IMG/VR virus record: IMGVR_UViG_3300020473_000029
Span: 1 to 61,152 of that record
Reading direction: 5' to 3' (one strand)
Source of the DNA: a virus
Length of the DNA stretch: 61,152 bases
In this document: in pieces, positions 5,951 to 11,368 of the stretch
How positions within the stretch are numbered: position 1 is the first letter of the stretch
Layout of the letters: each line of letters opens with the position of its first letter
Translations under genes and position numbers: made by a program
Notes under the pieces: model-generated
The model's input: only the letters and a program-made list of their open reading frames with translations
The model's database searches: none
What the model was told of the DNA's origin: nothing

Positions 5951-6978
5951 CAATAGTACCACTTATACCCATAGGCATGACACCACTTAGGTGAATGAAT
6001 GTTCTTATGTATGTTTGCAACACCAGTTCTATCACCTTCTCCCTTAATATAGTATGATGCCTCACTTAAACTATCAAAGTATAATACCTTAGTACCTAAT
6101 CCCTTTTCTACTGCCTTTACTTTTCTTTTCATCTTTTCTGCACTCTTTTTACCTAAAGCACTATAATAGTCAAATCCTCTATTCTTATCAGTTACTTTAA
6201 TATGGTTACGTGATACTTTCCTAGTACCGTCAAAGCGAAATAACCACCATCTCTTACAATGTGTCTTTGCAGTGCGGGGTGAATCTAATGATAGTTTAAC
6301 ATTAGCATTAGCATATCTATTACCTTCTATCTCTTCAGCACAATCTGCTTGACTATCCCATTCCTTATATTCTCCAGTATCAATATTATATCCATATACT
6401 CTACATCTAATTCTAACCTGTTTATCTTTCCATTCTTTTAATTGTTCTCCTTTCCATGTCCATCTATAACCATGTGATTGAAATACCTTATTATTACAAC
6501 ATACTCTAATACCATTTCTTTCACTCCTTTTAGGATTACGACCTAATGTTTCTAAGGCAGCAACACCCATAGTATCATAATCACATATGTAATTACCTTC
6601 TAATGTATAACAACTAACAGCACGACTCTTAGGATGATTACTCCATTGCTTTGGATCTTTCTTTACACCCTCACCACCGAATGTAGCATTATATCCTTTA
6701 TAGTAAGTATCGTATTCAGTTATGTAATGTGATTCTCTTTCATCTACTATATCATCCTTACATTCTTCTAATACTCTAAACTTAAAGTTCTCTACTCCAT
6801 ACTTACGCAATGCACGTATAATAGGCATATTACGAACACGAGAGTATGATACTGTATTCTCTTTATGCTTAGAGTGGTAAATATGCTCTTTCCATCTATC
6901 ATAAGGATTATCTTTACTTGTCTTTCCAATGTAATGTTTTGAATTGATTTTGTTTGTAATTGAGTAAATGTATGCCAT
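5947..6978 (-). CDS. GIY-YIG homing endonuclease with C-terminal NUMOD-type repeats (343 aa)
   Basis: Residues 1-100 carry the GIY-YIG nuclease domain: MAYIYSITN and HYIGKT hold the two signature strands, R28 and the Glu of ERESHYI (80-82) are the expected catalytic residues, and GYNATFGGEG closes the domain. The rest contains three modules like NUMOD1/IENR1 DNA-binding repeats (starting near 118, 195 and 295, each with a conserved aromatic end such as GYRWTW, WWLFRF or GYKWYY). It is free-standing and the only clear minus-strand gene here. No split gene or intron is seen around it. It would cut genomes lacking the insertion and copy itself by recombination. Confidence 0.9.
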   Translation of the reverse strand: MAYIYSITNKINSKHYIGKTSKDNPYDRWKEHIYHSKHKENTVSYSRVRNMPIIRALRKYGVENFKFRVLEECKDDIVDERESHYITEYDTYYKGYNATFGGEGVKKDPKQWSNHPKSRAVSCYTLEGNYICDYDTMGVAALETLGRNPKRSERNGIRVCCNNKVFQSHGYRWTWKGEQLKEWKDKQVRIRCRVYGYNIDTGEYKEWDSQADCAEEIEGNRYANANVKLSLDSPRTAKTHCKRWWLFRFDGTRKVSRNHIKVTDKNRGFDYYSALGKKSAEKMKRKVKAVEKGLGTKVLYFDSLSEASYYIKGEGDRTGVANIHKNIHSPKWCHAYGYKWYYC

Positions 6979-7175
6979 AAAATGAAGGAAAGGGGATGAT
7001 ATTAAATATAAGTATGTATTATGTATAAAGTTTAGCGTAAAGATTGTTACGTTTCTTAAAAGGGTAGTATCCTTGAGTATCTTTTTTAAACACTCATTCT
7101 TTATGTAAGTTTAGCGAGCGTACCATGAACCGAGCGATTTGTCAAGTATCAGGATCGCTCAGAATTCTCAGGGGG
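6979..7175. other. Gene-free stretch with direct and inverted repeats
   Basis: No credible gene. AAGTTTAGCG occurs twice (7028-7037 and 7107-7116). GAGCGAT (7132-7138) pairs perfectly with ATCGCTC (7154-7160) across 15 bases. The stretch lies between the divergent homing endonuclease and the promoter at 7176, so the repeats may be operator sites, but that is inference. Confidence 0.5.
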
Positions 7176-7204
7176 TTGCGGTTTTCGTATTTTCGTGGTA
7201 TAAT
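7176..7204 (+). promoter_or_regulatory. sigma70-type promoter reading into the repeat array
   Basis: TTGCGG (7176-7181), a 17-base spacer and TATAAT (7199-7204). No gene follows for 340 bases, so the transcript would begin near 7211 and cover the 13-bp repeat array. Confidence 0.55.
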
Positions 7205-7223
7205 ATTCTTATATTCGTGGGAG

Positions 7224-7405
7224 ATCTCGACTAGATTTGTGCGTACATAATCTCGACTAGATCGCACCTGCAATATACACATATCATATATCATATATTA
7301 TCTCGACTAGATACACCTGCAAGTATCATACATCATATCGCATACATATAATCTCGACTAGATATGCGAGCATATGTATATACATGCAACTAGATTCCTC
7401 TGCAA
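7224..7405 (+). repeat. Array of the 13-bp repeat ATCTCGACTAGAT
   Basis: Four exact copies lie at 7224-7236, 7250-7262, 7300-7312 and 7351-7363, with a decayed fifth (ACTAGAT) at 7389-7395. Copies 2 and 3 are followed by CACCTGCAA and the fifth by a related CCTCTGCAA, giving a unit of about 50 bases. Copy 2 is enclosed by GTGCG/CGCAC (7239-7243, 7263-7267) and copy 4 by TCGCATA/TATGCGA (7338-7344, 7363-7369), so the repeat lies in an 18- to 19-base loop with different stem sequences. The repeat itself begins ATCT and ends AGAT. Confidence 0.8.
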
Positions 7406-7466
7406 ATATATACATTTCGTAACATATAGCATTATACATACATATATACTACTGTACATCATGTCA

Positions 7467-7490
7467 TGTGACACTATGCGTAGCGTCACA
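7467..7490 (+). other. Stem-loop
   Basis: TGTGACACTA (7467-7476) pairs with TAGCGTCACA (7481-7490) with one mismatch around a TGCG loop. There is no T-run after it. It sits just before the next promoter and may end or process the upstream transcript. Confidence 0.6.
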
Positions 7491-7492
7491 CG

Positions 7493-7521
7493 TTGCATAT
7501 TACGCACATTCGTGTTATAAT
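7493..7521 (+). promoter_or_regulatory. sigma70-type promoter
   Basis: TTGCAT (7493-7498), a 17-base spacer and TATAAT (7516-7521), 25 bases before the gene at 7546. Confidence 0.65.
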
Positions 7522-7545
7522 CAATCTAGTTAATTCTTCTCAGTT

Positions 7546-7689
7546 ATGTATGATTACGATGCCGAATTCGTATGGGAATATGATTACTCATGTCATGATT
7601 ACCTTGAAGAAAGTAATACTTTAGATGAAGATTACGCAAGAGATGATAACAACAATTATCAAGAACTTGCATACCGTCATTTTGCATAA
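7546..7689 (+). CDS. Very acidic Tyr/Asp-rich small protein (47 aa)
   Basis: Begins MYDYDAEFVWEYDYSCHDYL and stays rich in Asp, Glu, Tyr and Asn, giving a strongly negative charge. It has its own promoter at 7493 and is followed by a hairpin with a T-run (7731-7762). Such DNA-mimic-like composition is sometimes seen in phage inhibitors of host proteins, but no family is recognised and the role is unknown. Confidence 0.5.
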   Translation: MYDYDAEFVWEYDYSCHDYLEESNTLDEDYARDDNNNYQELAYRHFA

Positions 7690-7730
7690 CCCATTATAAT
7701 TCGTTTTTAAAAGTATAAACAATTCGTGTG

Positions 7731-7762
7731 CCAGTTGCGTGAGTGGATCGCAGCTGGAATTT
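7731..7762 (+). terminator. Probable terminator
   Basis: CCAGTTGCG (7731-7739) pairs with CGCAGCTGG (7749-7757) with a single G-U type pair around a nine-base loop, followed by AATTTTT. The CCAGTT half recurs at 7774 and in the cassette terminators downstream. Confidence 0.5.
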
Positions 7763-7858
7763 TTGGTGTCTGGGTGCCAGTTGATAAAGTGTCACATATT
7801 TTTCCCATTCGTGCCTGAAATCGTTTATATTACATTTGTCCAACGGATTTCACCCCTT

Positions 7859-8095
7859 ATGAGATTACAATCTTCTGGAAATGGTTCAATGATTGTTGAC
7901 TTCTATCCCACCAAATCTTGGATAGATGGTAACATTTTTGAAGACAAGTTTCTCAAGGTGCTAACATTTAGTGGCAAAACAATGAAGAAGAAAGTTGTTA
8001 GTCACGCTGAGATGATTGCAGAGATTAGTTCTTATCTTCTCCACAATTACACTGCAATTTCTAACAACACCCTTCCACAATTCATTCGTTCTTAA
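7859..8095 (+). CDS. Small protein, unknown function (78 aa)
   Basis: The start at 7859 (MRLQSSGNGSMIVDFYPTKS) is chosen over an upstream in-frame ATG at 7739, because the upstream part overlaps the terminator hairpin and reads as unlikely protein. The middle is basic (SGKTMKKK) and the C-terminus helical. The stop abuts the next ATG. No family recognised. Confidence 0.55.
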   Translation: MRLQSSGNGSMIVDFYPTKSWIDGNIFEDKFLKVLTFSGKTMKKKVVSHAEMIAEISSYLLHNYTAISNNTLPQFIRS

Positions 8096-8263
8096 ATGTC
8101 ACAAACTGTTCGTTCCCTAAGTATCACTGAAGCAGAGGAAACTGTCCTCGTTGAAATGATACAATACTTCAACGATTTGGGTTGGATTAATGACACAAAC
8201 GTTGATGAATATGAGTCACTATGTGAAAAGATCTGCGAACCTGCATTTTGGGAGTATAATTAA
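8096..8263 (+). CDS. Small acidic protein, unknown function (55 aa)
   Basis: Begins MSQTVRSLSITEAEETVLVE and is probably helical. It starts directly after the previous stop and ends directly before the next ATG, a tight three-gene run closed by the terminator at 8441. Confidence 0.55.
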   Translation: MSQTVRSLSITEAEETVLVEMIQYFNDLGWINDTNVDEYESLCEKICEPAFWEYN

Positions 8264-8413
8264 ATGGGACAATTTCAAGACCCCACTGATTACACTTTCA
8301 GAACACCCGATGGAAATGAAACCACTTTCAGTGCGTATGATCTTGACACTGCGTTATGTCAAGCACCCCCAAACTCTGAACTTATAAGAGTAAATGGCGA
8401 CACCCGATTTTAG
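8264..8413 (+). CDS. Small protein, unknown function (49 aa)
   Basis: Begins MGQFQDPTDYTFRTPDGNET. It is the third gene of a contiguous run whose members abut without gap. The stop is followed after 28 bases by a strong terminator. Beta-rich by eye; no family recognised. Confidence 0.5.
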   Translation: MGQFQDPTDYTFRTPDGNETTFSAYDLDTALCQAPPNSELIRVNGDTRF

Positions 8414-8440
8414 TGTGCCAATTAAATAAGTGTCACACAA

Positions 8441-8461
8441 GACCCCCAAAGGGGGTTTTTT
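8441..8461 (+). terminator. Rho-independent terminator
   Basis: ACCCCC (8442-8447), loop AAA, GGGGGT (8451-8456) and a T-run. It is preceded by GTGTGCCA...TGTCACAC pairing (8413-8438), part of the shared terminator module of this region. Confidence 0.85.
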
Positions 8462-8462
8462 A

Positions 8463-8485
8463 TTGGTATTATTAAAGAGTACCAA
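8463..8485 (+). promoter_or_regulatory. -10-like box inside an inverted repeat
   Basis: TTGGTA (8463-8468) is the exact reverse complement of TACCAA (8480-8485), and the segment includes TATTAT (8467-8472). No -35 match is seen; that position falls in the terminator stem. Candidate operator and promoter for the 8498 cassette. Confidence 0.4.
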
Positions 8486-8497
8486 AGGATTTTTTAC

Positions 8498-8677
8498 ATG
8501 AGCACACTTGTAAATGAACAACTCTATGAAACATGCTTTGACGAATCATTTGACGAGTACATGCGTATCAGTGGTTTATCAGGTGATCAGATGAGCGATT
8601 GGATGAGAGTTAATCCGTTCGTTATTGAAAGAATAGAGGAAATGGCATATAAAAAGTTTCAAGACATGTGCCAGTAA
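8498..8677 (+). CDS. Small acidic protein, unknown function (59 aa)
   Basis: Begins MSTLVNEQLYETCFDESFDE and is helical and acidic. It is the first gene of a cassette that starts with a -10-like box just downstream of a terminator and ends at the terminator at 8826. No Shine-Dalgarno sequence. No family recognised. Confidence 0.55.
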   Translation: MSTLVNEQLYETCFDESFDEYMRISGLSGDQMSDWMRVNPFVIERIEEMAYKKFQDMCQ

Positions 8678-8678
8678 T

Positions 8679-8810
8679 ATGATTGACCTCTATGACCTGC
8701 TCACGGATGATGAGTTAGAAACCGTCACCGACATCTTTAAAGAGGCAATGGGTAGAAATAACATTTTACCCGAAATATGGGAACCGATCCTCAAAGTAGA
8801 GACCAGTTGA
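8679..8810 (+). CDS. Small acidic protein, unknown function (43 aa)
   Basis: Begins MIDLYDLLTDDELETVTDIF, a helix-turn pattern common in short phage regulators, but nothing diagnostic. It lies one base after the previous stop. Its 3' end (GACCAGTTGA) forms part of the conserved CAGTT-AACTG hairpin before the terminator. Confidence 0.5.
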   Translation: MIDLYDLLTDDELETVTDIFKEAMGRNNILPEIWEPILKVETS

Positions 8811-8825
8811 GAAACTGTCACACAA

Positions 8826-8847
8826 GAACCCCACGGGGTTCTTTTTT
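8826..8847 (+). terminator. Rho-independent terminator
   Basis: GAACCCC (8826-8832) pairs with GGGGTTC (8835-8841) followed by six T. The preceding CAGTT-GAGA-AACTG hairpin and CACACAAG string are shared with neighbouring terminators. Confidence 0.85.
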
Positions 8848-8883
8848 CGTGTATATTAAGAGAGTCAAAACATTTTTCTTATT

Positions 8884-9009
8884 ATGTTCGTTGATCCACG
8901 GTACGAAGACGAAGCAATCGCAGCACTCATGGAAGAGGCATTGTCAGACTCAGAACAGGAGAAATTTGACATCGAAGCATACTTAGCAGGGGATAAGGAT
9001 TATGCTTAA
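8884..9009 (+). CDS. Small acidic protein, unknown function (41 aa)
   Basis: Begins MFVDPRYEDEAIAALMEEAL and is strongly acidic and helical. A -10-like TATATT (8852-8857) follows the upstream terminator. Its last eight bases overlap the start of the next gene. Confidence 0.5.
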   Translation: MFVDPRYEDEAIAALMEEALSDSEQEKFDIEAYLAGDKDYA

Positions 9010-9136
9010 TTATTCGTCATCTATGTATGCTGAGATTGAAAAATACGCAGCAGACTTAGAGATCACTTGCGATTACTACCTATTAGAATTCGCTGATCTT
9101 GAGACCCCTGACCCTGATTCTGACCCTAACTGGTAA
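9002..9136 (+). CDS. Small acidic protein, unknown function (44 aa)
   Basis: Begins MLNYSSSMYAEIEKYAADLE; the C-terminus is an Asp/Pro repeat (DPDSDPNW). The start overlaps the preceding gene by eight bases. No family recognised. Confidence 0.45.
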   Translation: MLNYSSSMYAEIEKYAADLEITCDYYLLEFADLETPDPDSDPNW

Positions 9137-9141
9137 CACCC

Positions 9142-9276
9142 ATGAACACAACGATTCGTTATTCATTCCCAAATGATTGTAAATTTCGTTACATGTCATT
9201 CGCTACCTATGAACAGGCACTGAATTGTATAAACCTGTTCAGAAAGATCGAAGTCAAAGCGGAATTGAAAGTTTGA
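9142..9276 (+). CDS. Small basic protein, unknown function (44 aa)
   Basis: Begins MNTTIRYSFPNDCKFRYMSF, followed by a helix ending in KIEVKAELKV, a compact alpha/beta pattern. It is the third gene of the cassette that ends at the terminator at 9305. Unlike its neighbours it is net basic. Confidence 0.5.
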   Translation: MNTTIRYSFPNDCKFRYMSFATYEQALNCINLFRKIEVKAELKV

Positions 9277-9304
9277 AACAAAACTTATTGTTTCAGTTTG
9301 TTAC

Positions 9305-9328
9305 AAAACCCCTATAAGGGGTTTTTTT
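9305..9328 (+). terminator. Rho-independent terminator
   Basis: AAAACCCCT (9305-9313), loop ATA and AGGGGTTTT (9317-9325) followed by more T. Confidence 0.85.
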
Positions 9329-9329
9329 A

Positions 9330-9352
9330 TTGGTACAATATGAGAGTACCAA
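9330..9352 (+). promoter_or_regulatory. Perfect 7-bp inverted repeat around a -10-like box
   Basis: TTGGTAC (9330-9336) and GTACCAA (9346-9352) are exact reverse complements nine bases apart; TACAAT (9334-9339) lies inside. The same element in shorter form precedes the 8498 gene. Likely operator/promoter of the 9369 gene. Confidence 0.5.
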
Positions 9353-9368
9353 ACGAAATTCGTTTTTT

Positions 9369-9692
9369 ATGCCTGTTAAGTCACCTGCTGCCACTCCTAC
9401 AAAAACACGTAAGACACGCACTCGTAAGACTTCAAACAAAAAACCAGTGGCACCTCGTGTTACTGTTACCACTTTCAAAGGTGGTAAAGTGGTTAAAAAG
9501 CAAACCACTCTCAAACGTCCTTCAACTGCACGTCTGATCTCACCTCAAAAATATCTTAAAGATATTTCAACACGGTGGGCAATCCACAATTTTGAAATCC
9601 AAGAACTTTTAAAGGATTTTTCAAAGGGTTTGGATTTCGTCAAACCCTACCATGCACAGGCAGTGAAAACAGTCAAAGCATGGACAGTCTAA
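9369..9692 (+). CDS. Basic-tailed protein, possible nucleic-acid binder (107 aa)
   Basis: The start at 9369 (MPVKSPAATPTKTRKTRTRK) is chosen over 9330 because the upstream part lies on the operator-like repeat. Residues 1-55 are rich in Lys, Arg, Thr and Pro and look like a disordered, histone-tail-like or AT-hook-like DNA-binding segment. Residues 60-107 are a helical domain. It has its own terminator-promoter cassette. Binding to DNA is inference from charge. Confidence 0.6.
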   Translation: MPVKSPAATPTKTRKTRTRKTSNKKPVAPRVTVTTFKGGKVVKKQTTLKRPSTARLISPQKYLKDISTRWAIHNFEIQELLKDFSKGLDFVKPYHAQAVKTVKAWTV

Positions 9693-9704
9693 GAACTGGC
9701 ACAC

Positions 9705-9728
9705 AAGACCCCCACAGGGGTCTTTTTT
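9705..9728 (+). terminator. Rho-independent terminator
   Basis: AAGACCCC (9705-9712), loop CACA and GGGGTCTT (9717-9724) with a T-run, preceded by the shared AACTGGCACAC string. Confidence 0.9.
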
Positions 9729-9763
9729 TATGTATACTTAAAGAGTACTAAAGGATTTCTTCC

Positions 9764-10111
9764 ATGCGTAAGATTGAAAGGCAAATGAATTTCGCTATTT
9801 CAAACAAAGGCAACTGGTCTAATTCAAACACTACGGTAGAATATAACGATTCTACCAACTGCTCAACCGTCTTTCTACACGGTAATCGCATTGCTACTTA
9901 CGATCATTCGTTATGTGCAGTAAAGATTTCGTCCTGTGGGTGGTATTCAAACACGACAAAATCACGTTTGAACGCTATTCTCCAGGAAGTCAAATATGGG
10001 TGCTCAATCTTCCAAAAACAGTTTGAGTGGTTCGTTTCGTACCGTGATGACGTTAAAGATTTTTGGGATGGTATGATACTCGTTGATGCGGATCATTTAG
10101 AAATCGCATAG
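9764..10111 (+). CDS. Conserved phage protein, unknown function (115 aa)
   Basis: Contains FLHGNRIATYDH (residues 37-48) and GWYSNTTKSRLNAIL (59-73). These I recall as conserved blocks of a phage hypothetical family found in several T4-like cyanophages. A -10-like TATACT (9733-9738) lies just after the upstream terminator. Single-gene cassette ending at the terminator at 10136. Function unknown. Confidence 0.7.
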   Translation: MRKIERQMNFAISNKGNWSNSNTTVEYNDSTNCSTVFLHGNRIATYDHSLCAVKISSCGWYSNTTKSRLNAILQEVKYGCSIFQKQFEWFVSYRDDVKDFWDGMILVDADHLEIA

Positions 10112-10135
10112 ACCAGTTAAGAAACTGCCACACTA

Positions 10136-10157
10136 AACCCCCGAAAGGGGGTTCTTT
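10136..10157 (+). terminator. Rho-independent terminator
   Basis: AACCCCC (10136-10142), loop GAAA and GGGGGTT (10147-10153), then a short T-rich tract (TTCTTT). Preceded by CAGTT-AAGA-AACTG (10105-10118 region) as in the other cassettes. Confidence 0.8.
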
Positions 10158-10162
10158 CGTTT

Positions 10163-10175
10163 ATACTAATAGTAT
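10163..10175 (+). promoter_or_regulatory. Palindrome ATACTAATAGTAT over the start codon
   Basis: ATACTA (10163-10168) and TAGTAT (10170-10175) are perfect reverse complements around one base. TATACT (10162-10167) could serve as a -10 box, which would place transcription start at or next to the ATG at 10174 and give a leaderless message. Confidence 0.4.
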
Positions 10176-11073
10176 GAAAAATCTTCACATCGAACACCCC
10201 GAAGACTGCATCCTCACTGGAAACCTTTCCATATTGGATGCGTTTTTTATGCCATTTATTCTTTCGTTAAAGATTGACGGAGCACCCGCAGTCGTTTGGG
10301 GTCGTAATCCTGCCACAGGTAATTTCTTCGTTGGCACAAAATCAGTGTTTAATAAAAGATTAATTAAGATAAACGAATCACATGACGATATTGATAAGAA
10401 CCACAGTGGAATCGTTGCCACTATTTTACATTTTTGTTTTCGTTATTTACCACATACAAATGATATAATTCAAGGTGATTTCATCGGGTTCGGTGATAGT
10501 TTCACTCGTGAATTTACCCCTAATACAATAACATATAAGTTCGTTAATTCTCCGTCGGAAAATATCATTATAGCACCACATACATTGTATCACGCAGAAA
10601 GTGATTTAAGGGATGCAATTTCTTCGCCATTGTTAACAACTTTGGAGGGTAATTCGTTCTGTCGTTTTATACAACCTAAAGCGTATATTCGTGAGGGGGT
10701 TAATAAGATTAAAGGGGTCGTTAATTTCGCTAAGTCGTTATCACAAACCGTTTCTTTCGTAAGTGATAAAGAAGCAACCGTAATTAAGCGTGAAGTTAAC
10801 AAGTATATACGTGAAGGGTTAGAGTTAGTTCCAGAGCGTATTTTAGACGGAAAATATACAAAACTGTTAGAACTCTATATGTTAACAATGCGTATCAAAT
10901 TAGAGGTTCTTCGTTTATGTCGTAATAATGCGGATTTCGATTCGTTTATTGTTAACAACCGTATAGAGGGAGAAGGTTATATTATGCACTCTAATTGTGG
11001 CGTATATAAGTTAATTAATAGAGAGGTATTCTCACACGCTAATTTTACACTTAACTGTGCAAACAGAAGTTAA
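10174..11073 (+). CDS. Ligase-fold nucleotidyltransferase-like protein (299 aa)
   Basis: K33-x-D35-G36 within SLKIDGAPAVVWG matches motif I of covalent nucleotidyltransferases (DNA/RNA ligases and capping enzymes). IIQGDFIGFGDSF (98-110) is placed like motif III, and EGEGYIMHSN followed by YKLINREVF near the C-terminus like motifs IV and V. Together with IEHPED at the N-terminus and FVGTKSVFNK after motif I, this fits a family of T4-like phage proteins annotated DUF6267 in my memory. Lys33 would take AMP or GMP; the acceptor is unknown. The OB-fold expected of a full ligase is not seen. Arg and Ser codons (CGT, TCG, TCGT strings) differ from the AGA-rich late genes. Confidence 0.7.
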   Translation: MKNLHIEHPEDCILTGNLSILDAFFMPFILSLKIDGAPAVVWGRNPATGNFFVGTKSVFNKRLIKINESHDDIDKNHSGIVATILHFCFRYLPHTNDIIQGDFIGFGDSFTREFTPNTITYKFVNSPSENIIIAPHTLYHAESDLRDAISSPLLTTLEGNSFCRFIQPKAYIREGVNKIKGVVNFAKSLSQTVSFVSDKEATVIKREVNKYIREGLELVPERILDGKYTKLLELYMLTMRIKLEVLRLCRNNADFDSFIVNNRIEGEGYIMHSNCGVYKLINREVFSHANFTLNCANRS

Positions 11074-11139
11074 CATATAGGGAATGTGTTTGCCCTTATA
11101 AAAGTTACACTAACCAAACCCCTAATTACATTGATTAAA

Positions 11140-11244
11140 ATGTCAACTAATTTTGCTTATTTCCTTCTAGAAAATGCTAACAATGGCAATGAAATCCTTT
11201 CTGTCCTGGATGATATTGTAGAGGTTGAATATACAGCACTCTAA
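11140..11244 (+). CDS. Micro-protein, unknown function (34 aa)
   Basis: Begins MSTNFAYFLLENANNGNEIL and ends in an acidic segment. I recall near-identical short peptides in cyanophage genomes. It is isolated, 66 bases after the nucleotidyltransferase and just before the terminator at 11279. No function known. Confidence 0.5.
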   Translation: MSTNFAYFLLENANNGNEILSVLDDIVEVEYTAL

Positions 11245-11278
11245 TTGTTAACAACTGTATAAAAACTGAATAACATAT

Positions 11279-11305
11279 AAGGGGTCTAATATGACCCCTT
11301 TTTTT
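11279..11305 (+). terminator. Rho-independent terminator
   Basis: AAGGGGTC (11279-11286), loop TAATAT, GACCCCTT (11293-11300) and a run of T to 11305. Confidence 0.9.
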
Positions 11306-11348
11306 GTTAACATATAGACCCCTTATATAACCCCCCTTATATGTTAAC
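11306..11348. repeat. 11-bp perfect inverted repeat GTTAACATATA
   Basis: GTTAACATATA (11306-11316) and TATATGTTAAC (11338-11348) flank 21 bases. Related TTAACATATAGGG or TAACATATAAGGG strings occur at 11070-11083 and 11271-11284, so it belongs to a local repeat family in this gene-free region. Confidence 0.75.
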
Positions 11349-11368
11349 AACTATATGCCTAATATACA

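Larger units (their letters stand above)
7211..7490 (+). ncRNA. Candidate noncoding RNA containing the ATCTCGACTAGAT array
   Basis: This segment has a sigma70-type promoter just upstream, no credible reading frame, repeated hairpin-forming units and a strong stem-loop at its end (7467-7490). A second promoter then starts the next gene. This is inference from layout: the end hairpin lacks a T-run, so termination is unproven, and the array could instead act as DNA (binding sites or origin). Confidence 0.35.

Noticed and set aside
5947-6978. Group I intron carrying the endonuclease
   Set aside because: The flanking genes are complete and unrelated to each other, and no intron core pairing was seen; it looks free-standing.
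7224-7405. CRISPR array
   Set aside because: The repeat is only 13 bases, spacing is irregular (26 to 51), the intervening DNA is itself repetitive and AT-rich, and there are no cas genes.
8777-8986. A 69-codon frame spanning a terminator
   Set aside because: It crosses the terminator at 8826 and two better short genes; the protein is unlike its neighbours.
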